28,315 nucleotides of DNA, taken from JAHDDY01 sp964549375 (GTDB taxonomy: Bacteria; Pseudomonadota; Alphaproteobacteria; Rhodobacterales; Rhodobacteraceae). Position 1 is the first letter of the stretch. Each line of letters opens with the position of its first letter. Below are positions 16,278 to 24,752 of this stretch, in pieces. The position numbers and the translations under genes were made by a program. Location of the stretch: positions 1-28,315 of the forward strand of contig CAZJWF010000033.1 of NCBI GenBank assembly GCA_964549375.1, read 5' to 3'. The notes beneath the pieces are model-generated. The model was given only the letters and a program-made list of their open reading frames with translations, was not told the DNA's origin and did not search any database.

Positions 16278-19200
16278 ATGCTGTGGCTGACGACAATCAA
16301 AACAGGCTTCTGCTGCCGACGAACTGTTGCAGGGGTTGTCATTTCACTGCTCGGATTGTCGGCTTCTTCACCCGCTTATTCAGTACCGGCTCCGGCGGGC
16401 ACCGTGATCGAAAACCGCGCCGAAGCGACGTATTTCAACGAAAGACTCGGTACATTTGAAACGATCCGTTCCAACACGGTGGCAGCGCGAGTTCTTCCCG
16501 TTCCAGCGCTTGAAATAACCGGTGGGCAAGTGTTGCGGTTGGCGCGATCTACGTCTGGGCAATATAACTTTATTACAGAGAATATCGGCAATACCGCTCT
16601 CAACACGGACTTCGCTACGGAAGAACTGCCCGGAGATAACTTTGATGTCGTCGGTGAATTATTGATTGATGCCAACGGAAACGGAATCGTCGACAGCAGC
16701 GATTATCCTGTTCCCGAAAACCAAGCCGTTCGGATGGAGATCGGTGAACAAGTTTCGCTAATTTACGCATTCAACACACCCGCCAGCGTCAACGTCAATG
16801 ATGTCGCAGATACAGTGTTAACTGCGACGGCCATCGAAGTGGCAGAATTAACCACGACACCGGCAACGACAGTTCCGATTGTCGAGCGCCTACAATCGCG
16901 GTCGATTATTGATGATGCCGGATTGGTGCTCAATAAGACTGCTGCGCTGCGTTCTGACGCCGGCGAAATCGACTATCGTATCATCGCCCGGAATAATGCG
17001 GAGACGCCGCTTTCGTCCTATGACTCAGTCGAGGGTGAACCGCTTTTAGTTGATGGACAAATTCGCAATGCCATTCTTGTGCGCGATGCGATCCCGTTGA
17101 ACACGACCATTAAGTCAGCCGTGAATGGCGGCGGCTTTGATGCAGTTTATCATGTGCGCGGCGAGGCCATGCACAGCTACACACAAACACTGCCGTCCGA
17201 TCTCGGCAGCGTCGATGCGGTTGCTTTTATTCATGATGGCGATTTCGCCGTTGGGCGTTCGAGCGATCTGGAATTCTCTGTGACGGTTTCGTCCACCATT
17301 GAGGATCAGAGCATTGCCAATATCGCGTTAGGATATATGGATGATGGAGCGGCGGTCACGAGCTTGGAGTCGAACGAGGTTGTAACCTCTGTTACCGGTC
17401 CCGGCCATACGATCGACTTTGTATCTGTACCGGGTGGCCCGCCGATCAGCAGCACGCCATTCGATCGCAATATCTTTGTGACCATTGGGGCAGCGACCTG
17501 CAACATCTCCGACGGTGTTGACGAAGTGTCTGTGATCGTAACAACGGCGTCGCTAGGTGATCGGGAGATCTTGGTTGCACGTGAGACCGGCCCCAATACG
17601 GGCCTGTTTGAAACGGCACCTATCGGTGTGATCCGCGCAAATGTTGCGACGCCGCTCAATAACGTGCTGGAGGGATTACCCGGCGACGATGCGGGGGCAA
17701 GCGCAACGGCGGTTTGTTTGAACAATACGCTCTCGACCGAAATTGGTATCCAGCCCGGTGGATTTGTCTTTAACAGTGTGACGAATGACCCTGTTTCGGG
17801 CGCACGGGTTGTCATTTTTTCCAATGATCAAACCGTAAGCAGCAATCTCGTGGCGGACGGCAATGGCGGCGATGTGTCTTCCGTTGCGGCGATCACGACG
17901 AACCAAGTGATGGCCGAAAGCTTGACGGATGCGCTGGGATACTTTGATCTTGGTGACGTTCCACAAGGGGACTACCGCGTTCAGATTTTCCCGCCGTCAA
18001 ACTATTCCTTCCCATCAGTACGGCGCGCTTTTGATGGCTTCGATCGGCGTGTCGATGAAGAAATGTCCTTTGGCACCGAGTTTGTGTTCGACGGCGGCCC
18101 GGTTGCGAATTTTGATGTCCCGCTAGATCCTGTCGTTGGGATTCCTCTGACGATCAGTAAATCTTCGGATCGCCAGACGGTGCGGCGTGGCGGGTTTGTG
18201 ATCTATACGCTCACGGCAAACAACCAGATGGATCAGGCGTTGCTGAATGCGGAGGTTGTCGATCAACTTCCACCAGGGTTGCTCTATATCGAAGGGTCAG
18301 CTCGCCGCGATGGAGAAAGGTTCGACCCTGCACCAACACTGACGCCGTCCGGTGAGTTGACCTTTGATCTTGATCTTGTCGGACCAAATACGAGCACGGT
18401 GATTACCTATGCGGTGCGGGTCGGCACGGCGGCTCGGGCAGGTAATAAGACGAATATTGCGGCACTGCGCGGTCAGCAGGCGGGAACAGGCCTTACGTTT
18501 GTTTCTCCGCAAGCGCGCTCAACAATCTCGGTGGACGATCGCGGCGGTGTCTTTGCTGATGAGGCGGTGATTATTGGCCGTGTATTCCTTGATAAGAACG
18601 GCGATGGTATTCAGACGAAGCATGATGCCGAAGGCAATCCACATCATGAACCCGGCGTTCCGGGGGTGAAGATTGTTACGTCTAATGGTTTGTCGGTCGT
18701 GACGGATGCACAGGGGCGCTACTCGCTGTTCGGATTGCGTCCGACAACAGCGGCGCTCGCGGTTCAATCAGCGACTTTGCCGAAGTCGGCGTCACATCTG
18801 GAACTGGATGTTGATGATGTTCACGCCCCCGGTTCACGCTTGATCGACCTAAAACGTGGAGAGCTGCGTGCCGAGCACTTCCCTCTGATCTGGAGCGAGG
18901 CAGCGGAGGCGGATGTTGCCGCGCGGGTTCGCCGCTTTGATGGCTTGGATGAAAACGAGTCTTTGCTGCGCGATGATTTGCCGTTGACGTTCGACGCGGT
19001 CAGCCGCCAAAGTTCTCGCAGTGAAACCGGTCTTGATACGAAAACCGAGTTATTGACCGAAGCCACGCGCCGCGACAGGCCGGACGCCGACGGTGATCTC
19101 GATATTATCAAAACGCCGGTTGAGGACTTGGTCAAAAAACTGAACCCGGATTTGGGGTTCGTCGGTATCGCCAGCGGACATGAGACAAGCCACCGCGCGA

Positions 19201-22200
19201 TTTCTCTGCGGATCAAAGGCCCGACAAAAGGCTCGTTGCGTCTGGAGGTGAATGGTGCGGAGATTCCTGAATCTCAAATCGGCGCAAAGGCCATTCATCG
19301 CGATGGCGGTGTGCAAATTTACGAGTACGTTGCACTGCGGCTTGTCCCCGGTGACAATACGATTACGGCGATTGTCACCGACCCGTTTGGCAATGACCGG
19401 GGCCGCGAAGAGATCACGGTGTATGCACCGGGAGACCCCGCCAATGTCGTCGTCGTCGTGCCTGAAAATGCAACGGCAGATTCGCGTGCACGCATCCCTG
19501 TCGTCGTTCGTATCGTTGATAGCGCTGGCCGCTTAGTACGGGTGCCTGCCGATGTCACATTGAAGGCTGAAAACGGGTCTTGGGATGTGCGCGATATTCG
19601 TGACACCAAGCATGGCTTGCAAGCCTATATTGATAATGGCGAGGCGACTTTTGATTTTATCCCGCCTGATCTGGTGGGCAGCGAGACGATTAGTATCGAA
19701 ACGGATTTCGCCTATGTCGAAGCGGAAATCGGCTTTACTCCTGATCTGGACGAGCGAATCTTTGTCGGTGTCGTTGAGGGAGCCATTCGATTTGGCGAAG
19801 AAGGTCGCGAGATTGAGGGATTGTTGTCTCAAGATGATATCTCATCTTTCGAAGAAACGACAGAAGGCGTTCGTGGGCAGCTCTACCTGAAGGGAAAAAT
19901 CCTCGGCGAGAACCTGCTGACCTTGCGCTATAACAGTGACTACGACACGTCCGAGCGTCTGTTCAGGGACATCCAACGCGACGAGTTCTACCCAGTTTAC
20001 GGCGATAATTCAGAGCGCGGATTCGACGCGCAATCTAGTTCGTCGCTTTATGTGAAGGTCGAGCGCCAGCAGTCCTACATTCTCTACGGCGATATCGCGA
20101 TTGAACCGCAAGCGGATGCCATCCGGCTGGGCGCGTATCGCCGCTCGCTAACGGGGGGACGAGCACATATCGAGCAAGGTCCGGTGACGGTTGATTTGTT
20201 TGTTGCCGAAACCGATGAACAACAACAGGTCGTTGAACAACGCGGTCGCGGCGTATCCGGCCCTTATGACTTTAACTTCGATGGCCTGACCGAAGGCAGT
20301 GAAGTTGTCGAGATCATCACACGAGATCGGGATCAGCCGGATGTGATCTTGTCGCGGCAGGCGCAAAGCCGGTTCTCGGATTACACCATCGATTTTTTCC
20401 GCAATACGCTGGTCTTTAATCGTCCTATTCCGATTGTAGATGAAGGCCTCAATCCTGTCTCCATTCGTGTAACGTTTGAGACAGAAGAGGGTGCCGGGGA
20501 CGATTACCTTGTTTACGGCGGTGAAATCCGTGTCGAACCCGTTGAAGGTTTTGCCATCGGTTATCGCGAAGTGCGCTCAGATGCGAGCCGCGATTTAGAT
20601 GATCGCCGGACGGTACGGTCGGTCTATGCGGAAGCTGAGCCTGAAGGATGGGGCCGCGCACAGCTAGAGCTGGCACAAACGGAAAATCGCCTCGATGACC
20701 AAGGCGAGGGCGCACGCATCTCGTATGAGTATCGGGGGGATCAGCACAGCATCCGTGCGGAAGCCGCGCGAACGGATGAGGATTTCGATGCACCGAACTC
20801 TTATCTGAATGCGGGCCGTGAAGAAGTGCGGATTAAAACGCACCACTCTATCAACGACCGCTTCAGTGCGACGACCGATGCGATTTATACACGCGATATC
20901 GAAACAGGTGAGCGTCGGCTCGGCGGTGAGGTCAAAGGGCGCTATGCGGTTGATCCCTCGTTGGATGTTCTGGCGGGCGGTCGTGCGGTTGAGACAAGAC
21001 GGCCTGCTGGCGGACGCGACGAAGTTTATAGTGGCATTATCGGTGCGGAATGGCGCCCCGATTTCTTGCCGCGCAGCTCGCTGAACGCAGAGTATGAACA
21101 AGATTTCAAGGAAACCGATAACTGGCGTCTGACCGTAGGCGGCGATTATCAATGGAACCCGAAAATACGCCTGTATGCACAGAATGAAATCTCTAGCACT
21201 GAAAGCGGGTTCTTTGGGTTAGGGGATGGCGCAAGCACGAACTTTACGACCAAAGTCGGTGCTGAGTATCAAATGTCCGAGAATATCAGCGGTTATTCAG
21301 AGTATCGCCAGAGTGCGGGTCTATCCGGTGATGGCGGTGCCGCCACGGGCCTAAAAGGGCAATGGGATCTGACCGAACATTTGGCCATGCGATTGGGGGT
21401 TGAGCATGTCGAACCGATTGATGAGGATGATGAACGCTTGTCTTCGGCCTCTATTGGATTGGCCTATGAGAACGATGAGCAAGGGCTGATCTTGCGAAAC
21501 GATGTCGAGGTTGATCGTGATGAGCGCGGCGAAGGCGTCTTTGCAAACACCGCGGTTGGATATGAGCTGAATAGAGATCTGACGGCGCTGGCACGCAATC
21601 GCCTCGCTTATGACTTGCGCGATGGGGATCGGTTGCGCGATCGTCTGCGTGTTGGGTTAGCTTTTCGTCCGGAGCATGACAGCCGGGTTAAGGCTTTGAC
21701 GCTCTATGAGTTCGAAATCGACGATGAGACTGATCTGAGTGAGGTGGCGCATCGTTGGAGCTTTGGTGTAACGTACCATCCAACCGACGATCTGCGGATG
21801 AATGCGAAATATGCGGGTGAGTACGTGGATATTGATGGTCCGGGCTTTTCGGCGGACTCAACGCTTCATCTGCTCCGTGCAGGCGCGGAGATAGATTTGG
21901 GTCTCAACTTTGACAACGAATGGTTTGGCGGCAATCGCTTTGCCATTGGCGGTCATGTCGCGGCGTTCACAGATAATGACGGGGATGACGTCACGCTGGG
22001 TGTTGGTGTTGAACTGAAGGCGAATGTTTATAAGAACGTTCAGGTCGGTGTTGGATACAATTACATTGATGTTGAAGAGGACCGCTTGCGCGATCTCTAT
22101 CAGTCTGGGTTCTATGCTCGTGTGCGGGTCAAGCTGGACGATTCCATTTGGGATCAGTTTGACAAAACTGGCTTGAGCGCCGGATTTGGTGGAGCTGAAT

Positions 22201-22202
22201 AA
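16278..22202 (+). CDS. Giant outer-membrane protein: DUF11/Ig domains plus C-terminal beta-barrel
   Basis: This 1974-aa protein starts at 16278 with GGGAG 7 bases upstream. A signal peptide (VAGVVISLLGLSASSPAYS) is followed by the PAG-x-x-I-x-N-x-A-x-ATY motif (39-54), DUF11-like domains to about 400, a carboxypeptidase-regulatory-like domain (about 495-600; DPVSGARVVIF and LGYFDLGDVPQGDYRVQIFP), a DUF11 domain (624-745), an SdrD-B-like domain (about 766-840; GRVFLDKNGDGIQ) and Ig-like domains (about 974-1160; LVPGDNTITAIVTDPFGND). From about 1186 to the end it alternates polar and hydrophobic residues in Arg/Glu/Tyr-rich strands, as in an outer-membrane barrel of many strands. The C-terminus (KTGLSAGFGGAE) lacks the usual terminal aromatic residue; the last strand may be GFYARVRVKL. 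It probably anchors the extracellular or periplasmic domains in the outer membrane. Its biological role is unknown to me. Confidence 0.8.
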   Translation: MLWLTTIKTGFCCRRTVAGVVISLLGLSASSPAYSVPAPAGTVIENRAEATYFNERLGTFETIRSNTVAARVLPVPALEITGGQVLRLARSTSGQYNFITENIGNTALNTDFATEELPGDNFDVVGELLIDANGNGIVDSSDYPVPENQAVRMEIGEQVSLIYAFNTPASVNVNDVADTVLTATAIEVAELTTTPATTVPIVERLQSRSIIDDAGLVLNKTAALRSDAGEIDYRIIARNNAETPLSSYDSVEGEPLLVDGQIRNAILVRDAIPLNTTIKSAVNGGGFDAVYHVRGEAMHSYTQTLPSDLGSVDAVAFIHDGDFAVGRSSDLEFSVTVSSTIEDQSIANIALGYMDDGAAVTSLESNEVVTSVTGPGHTIDFVSVPGGPPISSTPFDRNIFVTIGAATCNISDGVDEVSVIVTTASLGDREILVARETGPNTGLFETAPIGVIRANVATPLNNVLEGLPGDDAGASATAVCLNNTLSTEIGIQPGGFVFNSVTNDPVSGARVVIFSNDQTVSSNLVADGNGGDVSSVAAITTNQVMAESLTDALGYFDLGDVPQGDYRVQIFPPSNYSFPSVRRAFDGFDRRVDEEMSFGTEFVFDGGPVANFDVPLDPVVGIPLTISKSSDRQTVRRGGFVIYTLTANNQMDQALLNAEVVDQLPPGLLYIEGSARRDGERFDPAPTLTPSGELTFDLDLVGPNTSTVITYAVRVGTAARAGNKTNIAALRGQQAGTGLTFVSPQARSTISVDDRGGVFADEAVIIGRVFLDKNGDGIQTKHDAEGNPHHEPGVPGVKIVTSNGLSVVTDAQGRYSLFGLRPTTAALAVQSATLPKSASHLELDVDDVHAPGSRLIDLKRGELRAEHFPLIWSEAAEADVAARVRRFDGLDENESLLRDDLPLTFDAVSRQSSRSETGLDTKTELLTEATRRDRPDADGDLDIIKTPVEDLVKKLNPDLGFVGIASGHETSHRAISLRIKGPTKGSLRLEVNGAEIPESQIGAKAIHRDGGVQIYEYVALRLVPGDNTITAIVTDPFGNDRGREEITVYAPGDPANVVVVVPENATADSRARIPVVVRIVDSAGRLVRVPADVTLKAENGSWDVRDIRDTKHGLQAYIDNGEATFDFIPPDLVGSETISIETDFAYVEAEIGFTPDLDERIFVGVVEGAIRFGEEGREIEGLLSQDDISSFEETTEGVRGQLYLKGKILGENLLTLRYNSDYDTSERLFRDIQRDEFYPVYGDNSERGFDAQSSSSLYVKVERQQSYILYGDIAIEPQADAIRLGAYRRSLTGGRAHIEQGPVTVDLFVAETDEQQQVVEQRGRGVSGPYDFNFDGLTEGSEVVEIITRDRDQPDVILSRQAQSRFSDYTIDFFRNTLVFNRPIPIVDEGLNPVSIRVTFETEEGAGDDYLVYGGEIRVEPVEGFAIGYREVRSDASRDLDDRRTVRSVYAEAEPEGWGRAQLELAQTENRLDDQGEGARISYEYRGDQHSIRAEAARTDEDFDAPNSYLNAGREEVRIKTHHSINDRFSATTDAIYTRDIETGERRLGGEVKGRYAVDPSLDVLAGGRAVETRRPAGGRDEVYSGIIGAEWRPDFLPRSSLNAEYEQDFKETDNWRLTVGGDYQWNPKIRLYAQNEISSTESGFFGLGDGASTNFTTKVGAEYQMSENISGYSEYRQSAGLSGDGGAATGLKGQWDLTEHLAMRLGVEHVEPIDEDDERLSSASIGLAYENDEQGLILRNDVEVDRDERGEGVFANTAVGYELNRDLTALARNRLAYDLRDGDRLRDRLRVGLAFRPEHDSRVKALTLYEFEIDDETDLSEVAHRWSFGVTYHPTDDLRMNAKYAGEYVDIDGPGFSADSTLHLLRAGAEIDLGLNFDNEWFGGNRFAIGGHVAAFTDNDGDDVTLGVGVELKANVYKNVQVGVGYNYIDVEEDRLRDLYQSGFYARVRVKLDDSIWDQFDKTGLSAGFGGAE

Positions 22203-22217
22203 TCCGATAGAACGGTT

Positions 22218-23330
22218 TTATCCTTCGTCGTTTTGCAATGCCGTGACAACGGCGTCTGCGATGGCGAGGGATGAGGTCAGCCCCGGAGATTCAATTCCGT
22301 AGAGCATGACATGTCCCGGGGCGGAAGTATCGAGTACGTAATCGGGATACTCGGCCCCGGCGATCTTAGGCCGGACGCCCGCATAATCTGCCGCCAAAGT
22401 ATGATCGGGCAAGCCGGGCCAATATCGGCGAATGGCCTGATAAAAACTACCGCCCCTTTCAGGATTGACGGCGTAGTCAATCGCGGCGGGATCAGCGTGA
22501 TCGAGCCATTCAACATCTGGGCCGAACTTGGCTCGCCCTTGCATGTCGAGTGTCAGGTGGACGCCAAGACCTCCCGCACTGGGGGCGGGATAGATCAGGC
22601 GTTGAAATGGAGCGCGGCACGTGAGGGAGAAATAGTTTCCCTTGGCCAGTGCGAGCGCAGGAGCAGGATCAAGCCCGTCGATCTGACCAGCGACGCTTTG
22701 TGCCCAAAGACCCGCCGCATTGATAACGTGACGTGCGATGAGGCGCAGAGGTTCTTCGCCCTCGACTGATAATTCGATTTGGCCGTCACTTCGAAGAGAA
22801 CCTTTCCCCACCCGCGCACCGAGGACAAGCTGTGCGTCGTTCGCTTCGGCTTCGCCCAGGTAGGCGAGCATGAGGGAGTGACTGTCGATGATCCCGGTTT
22901 CGGGAGAGTGCAAGGCACCCGCGACGTCAAGAGCTGGTTCCAGTTTCAGCGCCTCCGTGCGAGAGAGCAGCCGCATTCCCGTAACGCCATTCGCTTCCGC
23001 CTTCGTTTGGACCGTGTCGAGCATCGACAGCTCGCTGGTATCAGATGCCACGATCAGTTTGCCGCATTTGCGGTGTGCGACGCCTCGTGCCTCGGCGAAG
23101 GGATAAAGGGCCTCGCGTCCTTCTACACACCAGCGCGCCTTGAGCGATCCAGCATCATAATAAATGCCTGCGTGAATTACCTCGGAGTTGCGTGCGCTGG
23201 TTTCTTCGCCATATGCCGCGTTTTTCTCCAAGATCAGAACATCCCGACCCGCCAACGCCGCCGCCCGCGCGCAGGCCAGCCCGACTATCCCAGCGCCAAT
23301 GACGACCGTATCAACTTCCCATGCATCCAT
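22218..23330 (-). CDS. L-2-hydroxyglutarate oxidase-like FAD-dependent oxidoreductase
   Basis: The protein has 370 aa, a DAO-family flavoprotein with an FAD motif VVIGAGIVGLAC (GxGxxG at 12-17), SARNSEVIHAGIYYD (characteristic of the LhgO/L2HGDH group), VINAAGLWA in the middle and PKIAGAEYPDYVL with YGIESPGLTSSLAIA near the end. LhgO-type enzymes oxidise L-2-hydroxyglutarate to 2-oxoglutarate and pass electrons to the quinone pool; related proteins act on other 2-hydroxyacids or glycerol-3-phosphate. Length and motifs fit, while the exact substrate is uncertain. It ends 15 bases from the giant DUF11 gene in convergent orientation, so the two are separate units. A terminator hairpin with a T-run lies just upstream of its start and insulates it from read-through. 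Confidence 0.83.
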   Translation of the reverse strand: MDAWEVDTVVIGAGIVGLACARAAALAGRDVLILEKNAAYGEETSARNSEVIHAGIYYDAGSLKARWCVEGREALYPFAEARGVAHRKCGKLIVASDTSELSMLDTVQTKAEANGVTGMRLLSRTEALKLEPALDVAGALHSPETGIIDSHSLMLAYLGEAEANDAQLVLGARVGKGSLRSDGQIELSVEGEEPLRLIARHVINAAGLWAQSVAGQIDGLDPAPALALAKGNYFSLTCRAPFQRLIYPAPSAGGLGVHLTLDMQGRAKFGPDVEWLDHADPAAIDYAVNPERGGSFYQAIRRYWPGLPDHTLAADYAGVRPKIAGAEYPDYVLDTSAPGHVMLYGIESPGLTSSLAIADAVVTALQNDEG

Positions 23331-23341
23331 CCCGTATCCAT

Positions 23342-23370
23342 AAAAAAACGCCGCGCATTTTGCACGGCGT
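23342..23370 (-). terminator. Rho-independent terminator upstream of the LhgO-like gene
   Basis: A 10-bp stem with one G-U pair (23361-23370 and 23348-23357, loop of three) is followed on the - strand by seven Ts (23348-23342). It ends transcripts coming from the right: either the membrane protein mRNA, whose stop is at 23516, or the small RNA proposed here. Confidence 0.8.
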
Positions 23371-23433
23371 AAAGTCTCAGGGAGGAAACAAGCAGCGCCG
23401 AAGCGCGTCGCTTGCAGACAAGATGTGTCTGCT
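23342..23433 (-). ncRNA. Candidate small RNA with anti-Shine-Dalgarno stretch
   Basis: Read on the - strand from about 23433, this roughly 92-base stretch has a possible -10 (GATAAT at 23445-23440), a 6-bp hairpin GCAGAC/GTCTGC, a GCGC-TTCG-GCGC tetraloop hairpin, an unpaired TTTCCTCCCTGAGAC and the terminator with seven Ts. The unpaired part is complementary to Shine-Dalgarno sequences, as in several sRNAs of Rhodobacteraceae. A good -35 is not evident, so it may instead be processed from the 3' UTR of the membrane protein gene. No RNA family was matched. Confidence 0.42.
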
Positions 23434-23515
23434 TCGCAGATTATCTACTGTGATGAAACGCACAAAGATTGGCATTGTCGCGAGAAATGTTTCAGTACGC
23501 GGTAAGGCAGCGCGT

Positions 23516-23929
23516 CTATTTTATCCAATAGACGAGCAGCGCCGCAGAATACGCGGTGTCGACCGCAAAACATGAAAGTGTGTACCAACGAAGGAATGGG
23601 ACACCGATCCCCTGGTGTTTTGCAATATCCCAGATGTCGTGAGAGAAGATGGCCCCGATGACGAAAATTGGCGAAACAACTGTTCCGGCAATAGAGGCAA
23701 GGATGAGGATTGAAGCGATCAAAACCTCTCGGTTCAAGAACGCTTGACGATGATAGGCTTCGGTCAAATAGACGAAGTTCATTAGAATCGAGAATATTCC
23801 GGCGATGACCCAAACGTGCGTTTTGGGAAGCTGTGAGTGGAAAATTCCAAGCGAAACGACGTAGAGAGTCGCCGCCATCAACAATGGCTTTTGCCGAGTT
23901 TGGAAGAAAGATCCGGCGGTGTTAGCCAT
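23516..23929 (-). CDS. Four-helix inner-membrane protein of unknown function
   Basis: The protein has 137 aa from the ATG at 23929 (MANTAGSFFQTRQKP). Four hydrophobic segments can be read: LLMAATLYVVSLGIF, VWVIAGIFSILMNFVYL, VLIASILILASIAGTVVSPI and YTLSCFAVDTAYSAALLVYW. Between segments 3 and 4 is FSHDIWDIAKHQGIGVPFLRWY. The last segment contains D and T residues, so it may line a pocket. I do not recognise the family. In-frame starts at 23956 and 24202 exist, but the latter would overlap efp entirely. It is divergent from efp with 172 bases between them. Confidence 0.6.
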   Translation of the reverse strand: MANTAGSFFQTRQKPLLMAATLYVVSLGIFHSQLPKTHVWVIAGIFSILMNFVYLTEAYHRQAFLNREVLIASILILASIAGTVVSPIFVIGAIFSHDIWDIAKHQGIGVPFLRWYTLSCFAVDTAYSAALLVYWIK

Positions 23930-24101
23930 TCTGCTCTCGCTGGTACGGGAGGGCATTTCTCCAGTCTCCAGTAACCGGAGAGTCAACGGTCTGAGCAAAC
24001 AACACGTGCGTTGGCGGACAAGCGGCGAAACCGCTTTCCCCAATTGCCATAAATGCTCTATACCCCGCGAAACAGAACAGTTCTTACGGAAAGCTGGACT
24101 T

Positions 24102-24668
24102 ATGCCCAAGATCAACGGCAACGAAATTCGCATTGGAAACATCATCGAGCACGATGGTGGCCTGTGGATTGCGGTCAAAACTAACCACGTCAAACCCGGC
24201 AAAGGCGGAGCATTTGCTCAGGTCGAGTTGAAAAACCTGCGGAATGGCTCGAAACTGAATGAACGCTTTCGGTCGGCGGATAAGGTGGAAAAAGTCCGCT
24301 TGGAGCAAAAAAAGCAGCAATTCCTCTACGAAAACGACGGAATGCTCGTTTTCATGGACACCGATAGTTACGAGCAGATCGAATTGCCGGCTGATATTCT
24401 CGGCGAACGTCGTCCGTTTTTACAAGACGGTATGATGGTCGAGATCGAATACTATGAAGAAGAGGCACTTTCGGCGCAACTGCCGGAAAAAGTCATCTGC
24501 GAGGTGACGGATACTGAGCCGGTGGTCAAGGGACAGACGGCGGCAAATTCGTTCAAACCCGCTTTGCTGGATAATGGGGTGCGCGTCATGATCCCTCCAT
24601 TTGTTGCGGTCGGTGAGAAGATCGAGGTGTCGACGGAAACCGGCGAATATACCTCGCGGGCATCCTGA
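24102..24668 (+). CDS. efp: Elongation factor P
   Basis: The protein has 188 aa, the standard length. EF-P enters the ribosomal E site and relieves stalling at consecutive prolines. The N-terminal KOW-like domain carries HVKPGKGGAF, with the modifiable lysine exactly at position 34; it is therefore the lysine type (beta-lysylation by EpmA where present), not the arginine-rhamnosyl type. The two OB domains follow, with LPEKVICEVTDTEPVVKGQTA typical of the third domain. The end (TGEYTSRAS) is slightly shortened compared with the usual EYxxR pattern. The start at 24102 aligns with all EF-P proteins; the upstream in-frame extension to 23919 is not part of the protein. No modification enzyme gene is in the window. 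Confidence 0.97.
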   Translation: MPKINGNEIRIGNIIEHDGGLWIAVKTNHVKPGKGGAFAQVELKNLRNGSKLNERFRSADKVEKVRLEQKKQQFLYENDGMLVFMDTDSYEQIELPADILGERRPFLQDGMMVEIEYYEEEALSAQLPEKVICEVTDTEPVVKGQTAANSFKPALLDNGVRVMIPPFVAVGEKIEVSTETGEYTSRAS

Positions 24669-24686
24669 TTATTGTCATTATCTTGG

Positions 24687-24704
24687 CGGGAGAGTTTTCT
24701 CCCG
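24687..24704 (+). terminator. Hairpin after efp
   Basis: A perfect 7-bp stem CGGGAGA/TCTCCCG with a GTTT loop lies 18 bases after the efp stop and 48 bases before the next ATG. The downstream T-run is weak (TTACGCC), so termination may be partial and the phosphatase gene may be partly co-transcribed. Confidence 0.6.
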
Positions 24705-24752
24705 TTACGCCGCGAAATGCGCGCAGCTCTCTCTGATTAAATTGGAAACTCT

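Noticed and set aside
13494..22202. Type I secretion (RTX) or sortase-dependent surface proteins
   Set aside because: Calcium-loop-like stretches are isolated, there are no GGxGxD nonapeptide arrays and no LPXTG, and both proteins have Sec-type signal peptides.
23930..24202. Long N-terminal extension of the four-helix membrane protein
   Set aside because: It would lie antisense to the start of efp and has no membrane or family features; the ATG at 23929 leads straight into the hydrophobic part.
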